From: an uncultured Clostridia bacterium
GTDB taxonomy: Bacteria > Bacillota > Clostridia > Oscillospirales > JAAYOS01
Length of the DNA stretch: 32,619 bases
Assembly (NCBI GenBank): GCA_944387575.1
Contig: CALXFK010000070.1
Coordinates: 1 to 32,619, forward strand
Direction of reading: 5' to 3'
Position 1 is the first letter of the stretch. Each line of letters begins with the position of its first letter. The notes beneath the pieces were generated by a model, which made no database searches, was not told the origin of the DNA, and was given only the letters and a program-made list of their open reading frames with translations. A program made the position numbers and the translations under genes. Positions 14,758 to 22,084 of the stretch are shown piece by piece.

Positions 14758-15162
14758 ATGGACGAATTCACAATTGCTGCCGCGCGCCAGTTTGCCGGCG
14801 ACACATACGCCACCGACACCACCGGAATAGTCCTCGAGGAGGCGCGCGAGGGATTTGCGCGCTGCCGTCTCGACATCGAGCCCCGGCACCACAATGCCCA
14901 TGGGCGGGTGATGGGCGGCGCAATATTTACCCTGGCAGACTACGCCTTCGCGGTCGCCGCCGGCTGTGGTGAGCAGCCGCCTACAGTCTCGGTTACAAGC
15001 AATATCCAGTTCATTTCATCACCAAAGTGTTCCCGCCTGTACGCCGAGGCAAACTGCCTCAAATCGGGGCGGAGCACCTGCTTTGTTGACGTGACCGTGT
15101 CCGGCGATGACGGGTCGCTCGTTGCAAAGATCGAGGTTACCGGTTACCGTCTCTCCCGCTGA
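14758..15162 (+). CDS. PaaI-like hotdog-fold acyl-CoA thioesterase
   Basis: A 134-residue single hotdog domain of the PaaI/YdiI type, which hydrolyses acyl-CoA thioesters in the cytoplasm as a tetramer. The family signature HHNAHGRVMGGAIFTLADYAFA (44-65) aligns with the usual HN(x)GxxHGGxxxxLaD, with D61 at the catalytic carboxylate position. The glycine pair normally preceded by His is VMGG here, so the HGG histidine is replaced, a change seen in some family members. Later strands SVTSNIQFISS and CFVDVTVSGDDGSLVAKIEVTG fit the fold. AAAGGAG is 7 nt before ATG 14758; the in-frame TTG at 14752 is too close to it. Its position after a lipid- or drug-type exporter may be coincidental. Confidence 0.85.
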   Translation: MDEFTIAAARQFAGDTYATDTTGIVLEEAREGFARCRLDIEPRHHNAHGRVMGGAIFTLADYAFAVAAGCGEQPPTVSVTSNIQFISSPKCSRLYAEANCLKSGRSTCFVDVTVSGDDGSLVAKIEVTGYRLSR

Positions 15163-15171
15163 ATGCACACA

Positions 15172-15203
15172 AAAGGGCAGAAGCCGTGAGGCTTCTGCCC
15201 TTT
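15172..15203. terminator. Bidirectional terminator between thioesterase and wecC-like gene
   Basis: A perfect 14-bp stem, AAAGGGCAGAAGCC (15172-15185) with GGCTTCTGCCCTTT (15190-15203), has a 4-nt loop. T-rich sequence follows on the plus side and TTTTGTG on the minus side. It serves the convergent genes ending at 15162 and 15222. Confidence 0.93.
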
Positions 15204-15221
15204 CATATTTCTTTTATATTG

Positions 15222-16433
15222 TCAGAGGGTGTACCTGCGCGGCAGGTCGAGCACGTTGCGCGTATCCAGAACCGGAATCCGCCCGAGCTTCGCAGCGTTC
15301 TGCTTGATTTCGTCGTGTCCCACGAGCAGCACCACCATGTCCACCGCGCCCAAAAACGAGTCCAGATCGTGGTGCTGGTTTGGCGCGATGTCACGGGCGA
15401 CAAACGGGTCGTATACCTGCACAAGCCCGCTCTGTCCCCTGCGCTCGAGCGCTTCAAGGAGCTGGAGGGTGGGGCTTTCGCGGGTGTCGTCCACGTTTTC
15501 CTTGTACGTAAGCCCGTACAGACCGACCCGCTCAAGGCTCGATATCCCGTTTTCCCTCATGATGTCGCCCATCCGTTCAATCACGAACTCGGGCATCGAG
15601 TCGTTAATGCGGCGCGCGGTTCCGATAAGCTGTGTAAGCTCGGGGTAATCGCCCACTAGGAACCACGGGTCAACCGAAATGCAGTGCCCACCCACACCCG
15701 GACCGGGCTGAAGAATGTTGACCCGGGGGTGCTTGTTGGCAATGCGGATTATTTCATAGACGTCCATACCGTCCTCGCGGCAGATCTTAAGCAGCTCGTT
15801 TGCGAACGCTATGTTGATGTCGCGGAAGGTATTCTCGACCACCTTCGTCATCTCGGCGGTGCGGATATCGGTGAGCACTATCTCGCCCTGGCAGAAGGTC
15901 GCGTATATGTCGCGCACAAGCGACCCGGTCTCTGGGTCGTCCGCGCCGATGGTACGCGAATTGTGTATGAGCTCGTAGACCATGTTGCCCGGAATAATCC
16001 GCTCGGGCGCGTGTGCAAGCCTCACCTTTCTCCCGCTTTCTGCGACCACCGGGCGCACAAACTTGTCCATCGTCCCCGGCGAGACAGTGGACTCCACTAC
16101 TATCACCGCACCATCCGGGCAGGCGTCAAGCACATTGCGCACCGCGGCGCAGACGTACTGCGGGTCTATCTTGTGCGTCTCTTTGATGTACGGCGTCGCG
16201 ACCGCGACGATGTACACATCCGCCTCCGGGTAGTCGGAGCGGAACTCGATATTCACACGGGCGCGCTCGTAAAGCTCTGGCAGCCCCTTCTCCTCAAAGG
16301 TGACCCTCCCCGAAACAAGCGTATCCACAAGCGCGCGGTTGTAGTCCACCGCGAGGACATGTCCGCCGTTCGCCGCGAGCATAAGCGAGGTCGGCAGACC
16401 TATATATCCCAGCCCAACTACGCAAATTCTCAT
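15222..16433 (-). CDS. wecC: UDP-glucose/GDP-mannose dehydrogenase family, UDP-ManNAc dehydrogenase (WecC) type
   Basis: A 403-residue NAD-dependent nucleotide-sugar dehydrogenase that oxidises the C6 hydroxyl to a carboxylate, supplying uronic acid donors for surface polysaccharide. It has the N-terminal Rossmann loop GLGYIGLP (7-14), ESTVSPGT (114-121), HAPERIIPGN (141-150), the active-site lysine and asparagines in EMTKVVENTFRDINIAFANE (K197, N201), and catalytic Cys251 in PGPGVGGHCISVDPWFLV. The VDPWFLV ending after the cysteine is characteristic of the UDP-N-acetylmannosaminuronate (WecC/CapL-like) branch rather than UDP-glucose dehydrogenase. No wecB epimerase or glycosyltransferase is adjacent, so the end product is unknown. 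AGGAGAG precedes the ATG. Confidence 0.88.
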   Translation of the reverse strand: MRICVVGLGYIGLPTSLMLAANGGHVLAVDYNRALVDTLVSGRVTFEEKGLPELYERARVNIEFRSDYPEADVYIVAVATPYIKETHKIDPQYVCAAVRNVLDACPDGAVIVVESTVSPGTMDKFVRPVVAESGRKVRLAHAPERIIPGNMVYELIHNSRTIGADDPETGSLVRDIYATFCQGEIVLTDIRTAEMTKVVENTFRDINIAFANELLKICREDGMDVYEIIRIANKHPRVNILQPGPGVGGHCISVDPWFLVGDYPELTQLIGTARRINDSMPEFVIERMGDIMRENGISSLERVGLYGLTYKENVDDTRESPTLQLLEALERRGQSGLVQVYDPFVARDIAPNQHHDLDSFLGAVDMVVLLVGHDEIKQNAAKLGRIPVLDTRNVLDLPRRYTL

Positions 16434-16442
16434 TTTACTCTC

Positions 16443-16468
16443 CTGTCAGCTTCGTCTGTCAGCTTCGT
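16443..16468. repeat. Tandem 13-bp duplication in the wecC 5' leader
   Basis: CTGTCAGCTTCGT occurs twice head to tail (16443-16455 and 16456-16468), with no mismatch, in the untranslated leader of the wecC-like gene and directly upstream of its ribosome binding site. It is probably a recent slippage duplication; a regulatory role is possible but unsupported. Confidence 0.8.
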
Positions 16469-16505
16469 TTTTTATCATTTAAAAATTCCACATTGTTTTA
16501 CCCAT

Positions 16506-16534
16506 ACTATACCCTCCCCCGGCGCGCTTGTCAA
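16506..16534 (-). promoter_or_regulatory. Consensus promoter of the wecC-like gene
   Basis: On the minus strand a perfect TTGACA (16534-16529), 17-bp spacer and TATAGT (16511-16506). It is back to back with the sbcD promoter (16548-16576). An inverted repeat CAAGGT/ACCTTG (16532-16537/16545-16550) touches both -35 elements. Confidence 0.92.
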
Positions 16535-16547
16535 GGTTTCGACCACC

Positions 16548-16576
16548 TTGCCTGCGGTCGCGTGATGGGGTATAAT
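16548..16576 (+). promoter_or_regulatory. Promoter of sbcD-sbcC
   Basis: TTGCCT (16548-16553), 17-bp spacer, TATAAT (16571-16576), giving a leader of about 65 nt to sbcD. Its -35 lies 13 bp from the divergent wecC -35, so the two promoters may compete. Confidence 0.82.
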
Positions 16577-16647
16577 CATTAAAAACCACACCCATGACAA
16601 CACTGCGCCGTCACCGTACATGACACGGGGCGGCTTTGGAGGTCGCA

Positions 16648-17802
16648 ATGAAGTTTATCCATCTGTCCGACCTGCACATAGGCAAGCGTGCGGGCGAATT
16701 TTCGCTTCTCGACGACCAGCGCCACATACTGTCACAGATCGCCGAGATAACCGAAACGGAGGCGCCGGACGCGGTGCTCATCGCGGGCGACGTCTACGAC
16801 AAGCCAACACCGCCGGCGGACGCGGTGCAGCTCTTCGACGACTTTCTCTTCCGGCTGTGCGCCATCGAATGCCCGATATTCGTTATCAGCGGGAATCACG
16901 ACTCGCCCGAACGGCTCGGATTCGGGTCAAGGCTGTTCGCAAGGGACGGCGTATACATATCACGGGTCTACGACGGAGAGGTACATCCGGTAACGCTTCA
17001 CGATCGGTATGGCGAGCTCGACGTGTACCTGCTCCCGTTCGTCAAACCTGTACATGTTCGGCGGGCACTTGGTTTGGACGGGGATGCGGACAGCTACGAC
17101 ACGGCACTCTCACGGGCGGTGGAGCTGTTCCCTCTTGACCCGGAGCGGCGCAACGTGCTCGTGACCCACCAGTTTGTTGCGGGCGCGCGTAGGTGCGAAT
17201 CGGAGGAGCTATCTGTCGGCGGGACCGACGCGGTGAGCGCCGCCCTGTTCGACAGATTTGACTACGTGGCGCTCGGTCACCTGCACGAGCCGCAGAGCGT
17301 GACCCGCCCCGGTGTGCGATACTGCGGGTCCCCTCTGAAGTATTCGTTTTCGGAAGCCGGGCACACGAAGTCGGTGACCGTTGCAGAGCTTCGTGAAAAA
17401 GGTTCGCTCGAGCTGCGAACGATACCTCTCACCCCTCTTCACGACATGAGGGAACTGCGCGGAAGCTACATGCATCTCACAAGCCGCAGCTTCTACGCCG
17501 GCACCGACACCTCAGACTACCTCCACATAACCCTCACCGACGAGGAGGACGTGCCCGAGGCGCTCGGGAGGCTCCGCACCGTCTATCCGAATCTCATGAA
17601 GCTCGACTATGACAACAGCCGCACCCGCGCCGCCGGGATAGACATGCTCTCCATGTCGATGCCGGTGTCCGCAGCCGAGCGAACCGACCCACTCGATCTG
17701 TTCCGTACCTTCTACGAGATGCAGAACGGTCGGGAGATGTCTCCAGAGGCACTTGAGCTCGTACGTTCGCTCGTGCGCGAAATCTGGGAGACCGAAGCAT
17801 GA
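16648..17802 (+). CDS. sbcD: Exonuclease subunit SbcD (Mre11-type nuclease)
   Basis: The 384-residue metallophosphoesterase subunit of the SbcCD complex, which opens DNA hairpins and trims blocked double-strand ends in the cytoplasm. Metal-binding motifs are in order: DLHIG (D8, H10), AGDVYD (D48), GNHD (N83, H84), VTHQF and GHLH. The C-terminal capping region follows and ends in LVREIWETEA. Start ATG 16648 follows GGAGG by 5 nt; three extra in-frame codons upstream carry the ribosome binding site itself. sbcC begins 28 nt later, the standard sbcDC order, and the pair has its own promoter and terminator. Confidence 0.95.
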   Translation: MKFIHLSDLHIGKRAGEFSLLDDQRHILSQIAEITETEAPDAVLIAGDVYDKPTPPADAVQLFDDFLFRLCAIECPIFVISGNHDSPERLGFGSRLFARDGVYISRVYDGEVHPVTLHDRYGELDVYLLPFVKPVHVRRALGLDGDADSYDTALSRAVELFPLDPERRNVLVTHQFVAGARRCESEELSVGGTDAVSAALFDRFDYVALGHLHEPQSVTRPGVRYCGSPLKYSFSEAGHTKSVTVAELREKGSLELRTIPLTPLHDMRELRGSYMHLTSRSFYAGTDTSDYLHITLTDEEDVPEALGRLRTVYPNLMKLDYDNSRTRAAGIDMLSMSMPVSAAERTDPLDLFRTFYEMQNGREMSPEALELVRSLVREIWETEA

Positions 17803-17830
17803 ACACAAACAGGAAGGGAGGTCTGCAAAA

Positions 17831-20800
17831 TTGCGCCCGTTGAAACTTGTTATATCCGCATTCGGACCGTACGCCGGTCGGGAGACGCTTGAGCTTGAAC
17901 GGCTGGGAAGAGGCGGCATTTACCTGATAACCGGGGACACCGGCGCAGGAAAGACCAGCATATTCGACGCCATCACATACGCGCTATTCGGTCGCGCGAG
18001 CGGGAGCGAGCGCGAACCGGCGATGCTGCGCTCTAAGTACGCCGCGCCGGACGCGCCCACCCTGGTCGAGCTCACATTTGAGTATTCGGGCAGGGTGTAC
18101 ACCGTTCGCCGAAACCCCGACTATGACCGCCCCGCAAAGAAGGGTGTCGGCACTGCGCACCAGAAGGCGGACGCCGAGCTGGAACTGCCCGACGGGCGGG
18201 TGATAAGCGGTCAGCGCGGCGTGTCGGAGCGGGTGCAGGAGATACTTGGTGTCAACTATGAGCAGTTCTCGCAGATAGCGATGATAGCGCAGGGCAGTTT
18301 CATGAAGCTGATAACTGCGAGCACCCGTGACCGTCAGGAGATATTTCGGGAGATATTCAAAACATACCGCTACCGCGACCTTCAGGACAGGTTGCGGGAG
18401 GAGGCATCCAGGCTCGGCGCACAGTACGCAGAGGCGGTGCGCAGCTTTGAGCAGTACGTCGCGGGGGCGCAAGCGGCACCCGGTTCGGACTGTGTGGAGC
18501 GACTCGAGCATGCGCGTGCGGGCGAACTCCCGGCAGAGGAGGTCCTCCTTCTTCTTGAAGAGCTCAGCAGACTGGACGAACGGGAACTCACACGCCTTGG
18601 CGAGCTTGCTTCTCAGCTTGAAAAGAAGTTCGCGCAGTTAAGCGAGCGACTTGGGCGTGCAGCGGAGTATGATCGGGCGCGGACCGCGCTCGAGGTCACG
18701 TCGGTCGAGCTGAATCGGTGCAGCGAAGAGGCGGAGCGTCTCTCAAACGAGCTGAAGCTCGAGCGCTCGCGCGACGGCGAGCGCAGTGCACTTATACTAC
18801 GGGCGGGCGAACTCGACGCGGAACTCGGACGGTACGACGAGCTTGAACGGGAGTGGCACGCGGCGCTTGAGAGCAGTGAGCGATGCAAACAACTCGCAAA
18901 CGAGCTAGAAATGTGCGGACTCGAGCGCGAAAGGCTCGAGCGCAGCCGTTCGGCTCTCGAAGAGGAGCTTCGTGATCTTGCAGATGCAGGCGAGCAGCGC
19001 GACAGACTGGGAAGCGAGCTTGAACAGTACGACCGGCGCCGGCAGACACTCAACCAGCTTGCGGACGACCTCAGCAAAGCCGCAGGTCTGCGCCGTGAAC
19101 TCAGCTCCGCGCAGGAGCTTCGCGGACAGATTGCGGAGGAGAGCGAGCGCGCAGCCGCTCTCGGCGAGGAACTCCGCCGATGCGCCGGACAGATTTCGGA
19201 GCGACAGATCGAGCTTGCGTCCGCTCCCGCACAGTTACGCGAATTTGAGCGGCTGCTTGAGGCGCAACGCGCCCGCATTGATGAGCTGGACGCGCTCGCG
19301 CTTGCGTACCAGGAGAATAAGGCATTGCAAAAAGAGCTCGCGGGGGCACAGCTCGAATATCGCCGGGCACGGTCGCTCTCGGATAAGTGTCGTGCGGAGT
19401 ACGACCGGCTGAACCGTGCGTTTCTTGACGGACAGGCTGGAGTGCTTTCGCAGCAGCTCAAGCCAGGTGAACCCTGCCCTGTCTGCGGGTCGGTTCATCA
19501 CCCATCCCCCGCTCATCCCGCGCAGGAGATACCCTCCGAGGATGATCTGAAGCACGCGCAAGACACGCTAGCGGCGGCGGACGAGCGGACGAGGGCTGCG
19601 AGCGTCGCCGCAGGCGAGCTGAATGGGCGCGCAATGGCGGAGGCACGCTCGCTTGAACAGCGTGCGCTCGCGGTGGGCAATGACTGTACCGCCGCGACCC
19701 TGCCTCGCATCGCCGGTGAGGCACGGGCAAAGGCGGACGAACTAGAGCAACTGCGCGCACGTGAGGAAGCTCTGGTACGCGAGGGCAATCAGCTCGCGGA
19801 AGAGCTGCGCAAAAATAGCGAGAATCAGGAGGCGCTTGCAAAAAGCACCGCTGTACTTGCCTCCCGTCTTGGTCGCTGCGACGATGATGTCGCGCGGCTC
19901 ACGACCGCTCTCGCGGTCGCGGCGGACGCAGTCCGCCGCGGTGTGGAGAGCGAACTCGGCGGGTGCGGCATGACGGATGAGTGCGTCGAGCGTGAGCTCG
20001 AACGCGCCCTCCGCGTGCTTGCGGAGCAGCGCGCAGCCGTCTCGTTGAGGTTGAACAGCGCGGAGAGGGCGGTGGCGCGGCGCGCCGAGATAGAGCGCGA
20101 ACTGCCGATCCGTACTGAGGATGCGGCGGCTGCGTCACACCGTTACACCGAACTTACCACGAAGCTCGCTGCGGAAAAGGTGCGTGCAGAGGATCTCGCC
20201 CAGCGCGCAGGAGCGCTTGCGGAGCAGCTCTCCTGCGGGTCGCGCGCAGAGGCGGAGGCGCTTGCAGCGGAGCTTCGCGAACAGTACCTCAGGAGCACCG
20301 AGGCGCTCTCCCTGCTTGAGGAGCGGCACTCGGAGGCGGTACGTGAACTGAGCGCACTGCGCGGAAAGGCAGCACAACTCGCCGAGACGCTGCGTCTCGC
20401 ACAGTCTGAGGAGCTGGACACAGACAACCTCAACGCGGAACGGAACCGCCTGCTCGAAGAGCGCTCGGAGTTGGACGCACGGCGGACCGAGGTGAGCGCA
20501 CGGCTCAGCGTGAATCGCAGTGCGCTCGACGGCGCACGGCGGGAGGAGCGTGCACGCGGTAGGGCTGAGGCGCGCTGGCGGAGCGCGGCGTCGCTTGCGG
20601 ATACCGCCGCCGGACGGCTCGGCGGACAGGCAAAACTCGCCCTTGAGACCTATGTTCAAGCCAGTTACTTCGACCGCATAATCGCGCGTGCAAACCTGCG
20701 CTTCATGACGATGTCCGGCGGGCAGTATGAGCTGAAGCGCGGCTCCCAGGCAGCAAACAATCAGAGCCAGAGCGGGCTGGAGCTCGACATCATCGACCAC

Positions 20801-21124
20801 TACAACGGCACGCTTCGCAGCGCCCGGTCTCTGTCCGGCGGGGAATCGTTTCTTGCGTCGCTGTCTCTTGCGCTCGGACTTGCCGACGAGATACAGTCGG
20901 CGGCGGGCGGGATAAAGCTAGACACGATGTTCATTGATGAGGGTTTCGGGACCCTGTCTGACGAGGCACGCTCTCAGGCGATAAAAGCACTCGAGTCGCT
21001 CTCAGGCGGTGGTCGGCTCGTCGGGATAATCTCACACGTCACCGAGCTGCGCGAGCGCATCGACCGCCAGATAGTCGTGACCCGGAGCCGTACCGGCGGC
21101 AGCAGCACGGAGCTCCGCGTCTAA
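17831..21124 (+). CDS. sbcC: Exonuclease subunit SbcC (Rad50-type SMC ATPase)
   Basis: A 1097-residue SMC-like ATPase, partner of SbcD. The N-terminal half-ATPase has FGPYAG and Walker A GDTGAGKTS (35-43). Two long Glu/Arg/Leu/Ala-rich coiled-coil arms follow, interrupted at the apex by the zinc hook CPVC (C549, C552) that joins two arms through Zn. The C-terminal half has the ABC signature LSGGES (1001-1006) and Walker B MFIDEGFG (D1036, E1037). Length is typical for Gram-positive SbcC. I choose the unusual start TTG 17831: it gives the family start (RPLKLVISAFGPYAG), and GGGAGGT lies 8 nt upstream. The longer frame from 17753 is sbcD sequence read out of frame. Confidence 0.95.
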   Translation: MRPLKLVISAFGPYAGRETLELERLGRGGIYLITGDTGAGKTSIFDAITYALFGRASGSEREPAMLRSKYAAPDAPTLVELTFEYSGRVYTVRRNPDYDRPAKKGVGTAHQKADAELELPDGRVISGQRGVSERVQEILGVNYEQFSQIAMIAQGSFMKLITASTRDRQEIFREIFKTYRYRDLQDRLREEASRLGAQYAEAVRSFEQYVAGAQAAPGSDCVERLEHARAGELPAEEVLLLLEELSRLDERELTRLGELASQLEKKFAQLSERLGRAAEYDRARTALEVTSVELNRCSEEAERLSNELKLERSRDGERSALILRAGELDAELGRYDELEREWHAALESSERCKQLANELEMCGLERERLERSRSALEEELRDLADAGEQRDRLGSELEQYDRRRQTLNQLADDLSKAAGLRRELSSAQELRGQIAEESERAAALGEELRRCAGQISERQIELASAPAQLREFERLLEAQRARIDELDALALAYQENKALQKELAGAQLEYRRARSLSDKCRAEYDRLNRAFLDGQAGVLSQQLKPGEPCPVCGSVHHPSPAHPAQEIPSEDDLKHAQDTLAAADERTRAASVAAGELNGRAMAEARSLEQRALAVGNDCTAATLPRIAGEARAKADELEQLRAREEALVREGNQLAEELRKNSENQEALAKSTAVLASRLGRCDDDVARLTTALAVAADAVRRGVESELGGCGMTDECVERELERALRVLAEQRAAVSLRLNSAERAVARRAEIERELPIRTEDAAAASHRYTELTTKLAAEKVRAEDLAQRAGALAEQLSCGSRAEAEALAAELREQYLRSTEALSLLEERHSEAVRELSALRGKAAQLAETLRLAQSEELDTDNLNAERNRLLEERSELDARRTEVSARLSVNRSALDGARREERARGRAEARWRSAASLADTAAGRLGGQAKLALETYVQASYFDRIIARANLRFMTMSGGQYELKRGSQAANNQSQSGLELDIIDHYNGTLRSARSLSGGESFLASLSLALGLADEIQSAAGGIKLDTMFIDEGFGTLSDEARSQAIKALESLSGGGRLVGIISHVTELRERIDRQIVVTRSRTGGSSTELRV

Positions 21125-21145
21125 TCACATAGGTAAATTTTTTTG

Positions 21146-21180
21146 TAAAAAAGGACGAACCTCTCGGTTCGTCCTTTTTA
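21146..21180. terminator. Bidirectional terminator between sbcC and rsgA
   Basis: TAAAAAAGGACGAACC (21146-21161) pairs with GGTTCGTCCTTTTTA (21166-21180) around a TCTC loop. Both flanks are A- or T-runs, so the hairpin is functional for the convergent sbcC and rsgA transcripts. Confidence 0.93.
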
Positions 21181-21184
21181 TGTT

Positions 21185-22084
21185 CTATTTTCTCTGCCAA
21201 TCCTTTATCAGCTTTGCCGCTGAATACATCCTCACGTAGCTCTGGTGGCGGCTCTGTGAGATCTTTCCCTCATGCAGTGCCTCAAGCACCGCACAGCCGA
21301 GGTCGGAACAGTGCGAGCAGTCGCTGAACCGGCACTCCCCGAGATACGGCTCAAACTCCGGAAAACAGCGCTCGAGCTCCGCCGCGGGTATGCGGTCGGC
21401 TTCCCCGTCGTCAAACGAGGAGAAACCCGGCGTGTCCGCCACTATCCCGCCGCCCTCCAGGTCAAACAGCTCCACGTGACGCGTCGTGTGCTTTCCTCTG
21501 CCCAGGCGTTCGCTGAGGAAGCCGGTGGCAGCAGCCGCCTGAGGATCTATGCGGTTGAGCAGGCTGGACTTGCCCACCCCGCTCTGCCCGGAAAACGCGG
21601 TCATACCGCCGGATGAAAGCAGTTCGAGCAGTTCATCGGTACCTTCGCCAGTCTCAGCGGAAACGCGAAGCACCCGAAATCCGGCGCGGCTGTAGTCCTC
21701 AAACAGCCGGTCCGCATGGTGGAGGTCACACTTGTTTATCGCGAGCACCGGTTCCACCCCTTTGTACACCGCAAGGGCGGACATCCGGTCGATGAGAAAC
21801 CTGTCGGTCACCGGTGGGGCTGCCGACGCGACTATGACTATCCGAGTCAGGTTTGCGACCGGCGGGCGTTCGAACAGGCTGCTGCGCGGCAATACCTCGA
21901 CAATGTACCCGCCGCCGTCCGACTGGAGCTCGACCGTGCAGCGGTCGCCCACCTCCGGCGAGAGCCCCTGCGCGCGAAACCGTCCGCGCGCGCGGCAGGC
22001 TACGCACTCTCCGCCGTCCTCCGGCTTTACGAAGTAGAGCCCGCCTACCCCCTTGTATATTCTTCCGCAGAACCTCCCGCTCAC
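21185..22084 (-). CDS. rsgA: Small ribosomal subunit biogenesis GTPase RsgA
   Basis: A 299-residue circularly permuted GTPase that checks late 30S maturation. Domains are an N-terminal OB fold (about 1-70), a GTPase with permuted motif order NKCD (G4, 117-120), GQSGVGKSS (G1, 166-174), GKHTTRH (switch region, 197-203) and DTPG (G3, 217-220), then a C-terminal zinc motif with C251, C256, H258 and C264. Length matches B. subtilis YloQ/RsgA. The GTG start overlaps the prkC stop in a GTGA tetranucleotide, so translation is coupled. In B. subtilis PrkC phosphorylates this GTPase, and the adjacency here is the conserved one. It ends the block; rpe and thiN, which often follow, are absent. Confidence 0.96.
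   Translation of the reverse strand: MSGRFCGRIYKGVGGLYFVKPEDGGECVACRARGRFRAQGLSPEVGDRCTVELQSDGGGYIVEVLPRSSLFERPPVANLTRIVIVASAAPPVTDRFLIDRMSALAVYKGVEPVLAINKCDLHHADRLFEDYSRAGFRVLRVSAETGEGTDELLELLSSGGMTAFSGQSGVGKSSLLNRIDPQAAAATGFLSERLGRGKHTTRHVELFDLEGGGIVADTPGFSSFDDGEADRIPAAELERCFPEFEPYLGECRFSDCSHCSDLGCAVLEALHEGKISQSRHQSYVRMYSAAKLIKDWQRK

Noticed and set aside
17753..17830. N-terminal extension of SbcC
   Set aside because: It lies within sbcD, and the ribosome binding site at 17816-17822 points to TTG 17831.
18601..20600. Very Arg/Glu/Ala-rich sequence that could be taken for a repeat array
   Set aside because: This is the coiled-coil arm of SbcC. Low complexity follows from heptad composition, and no DNA-level tandem repeat is visible.
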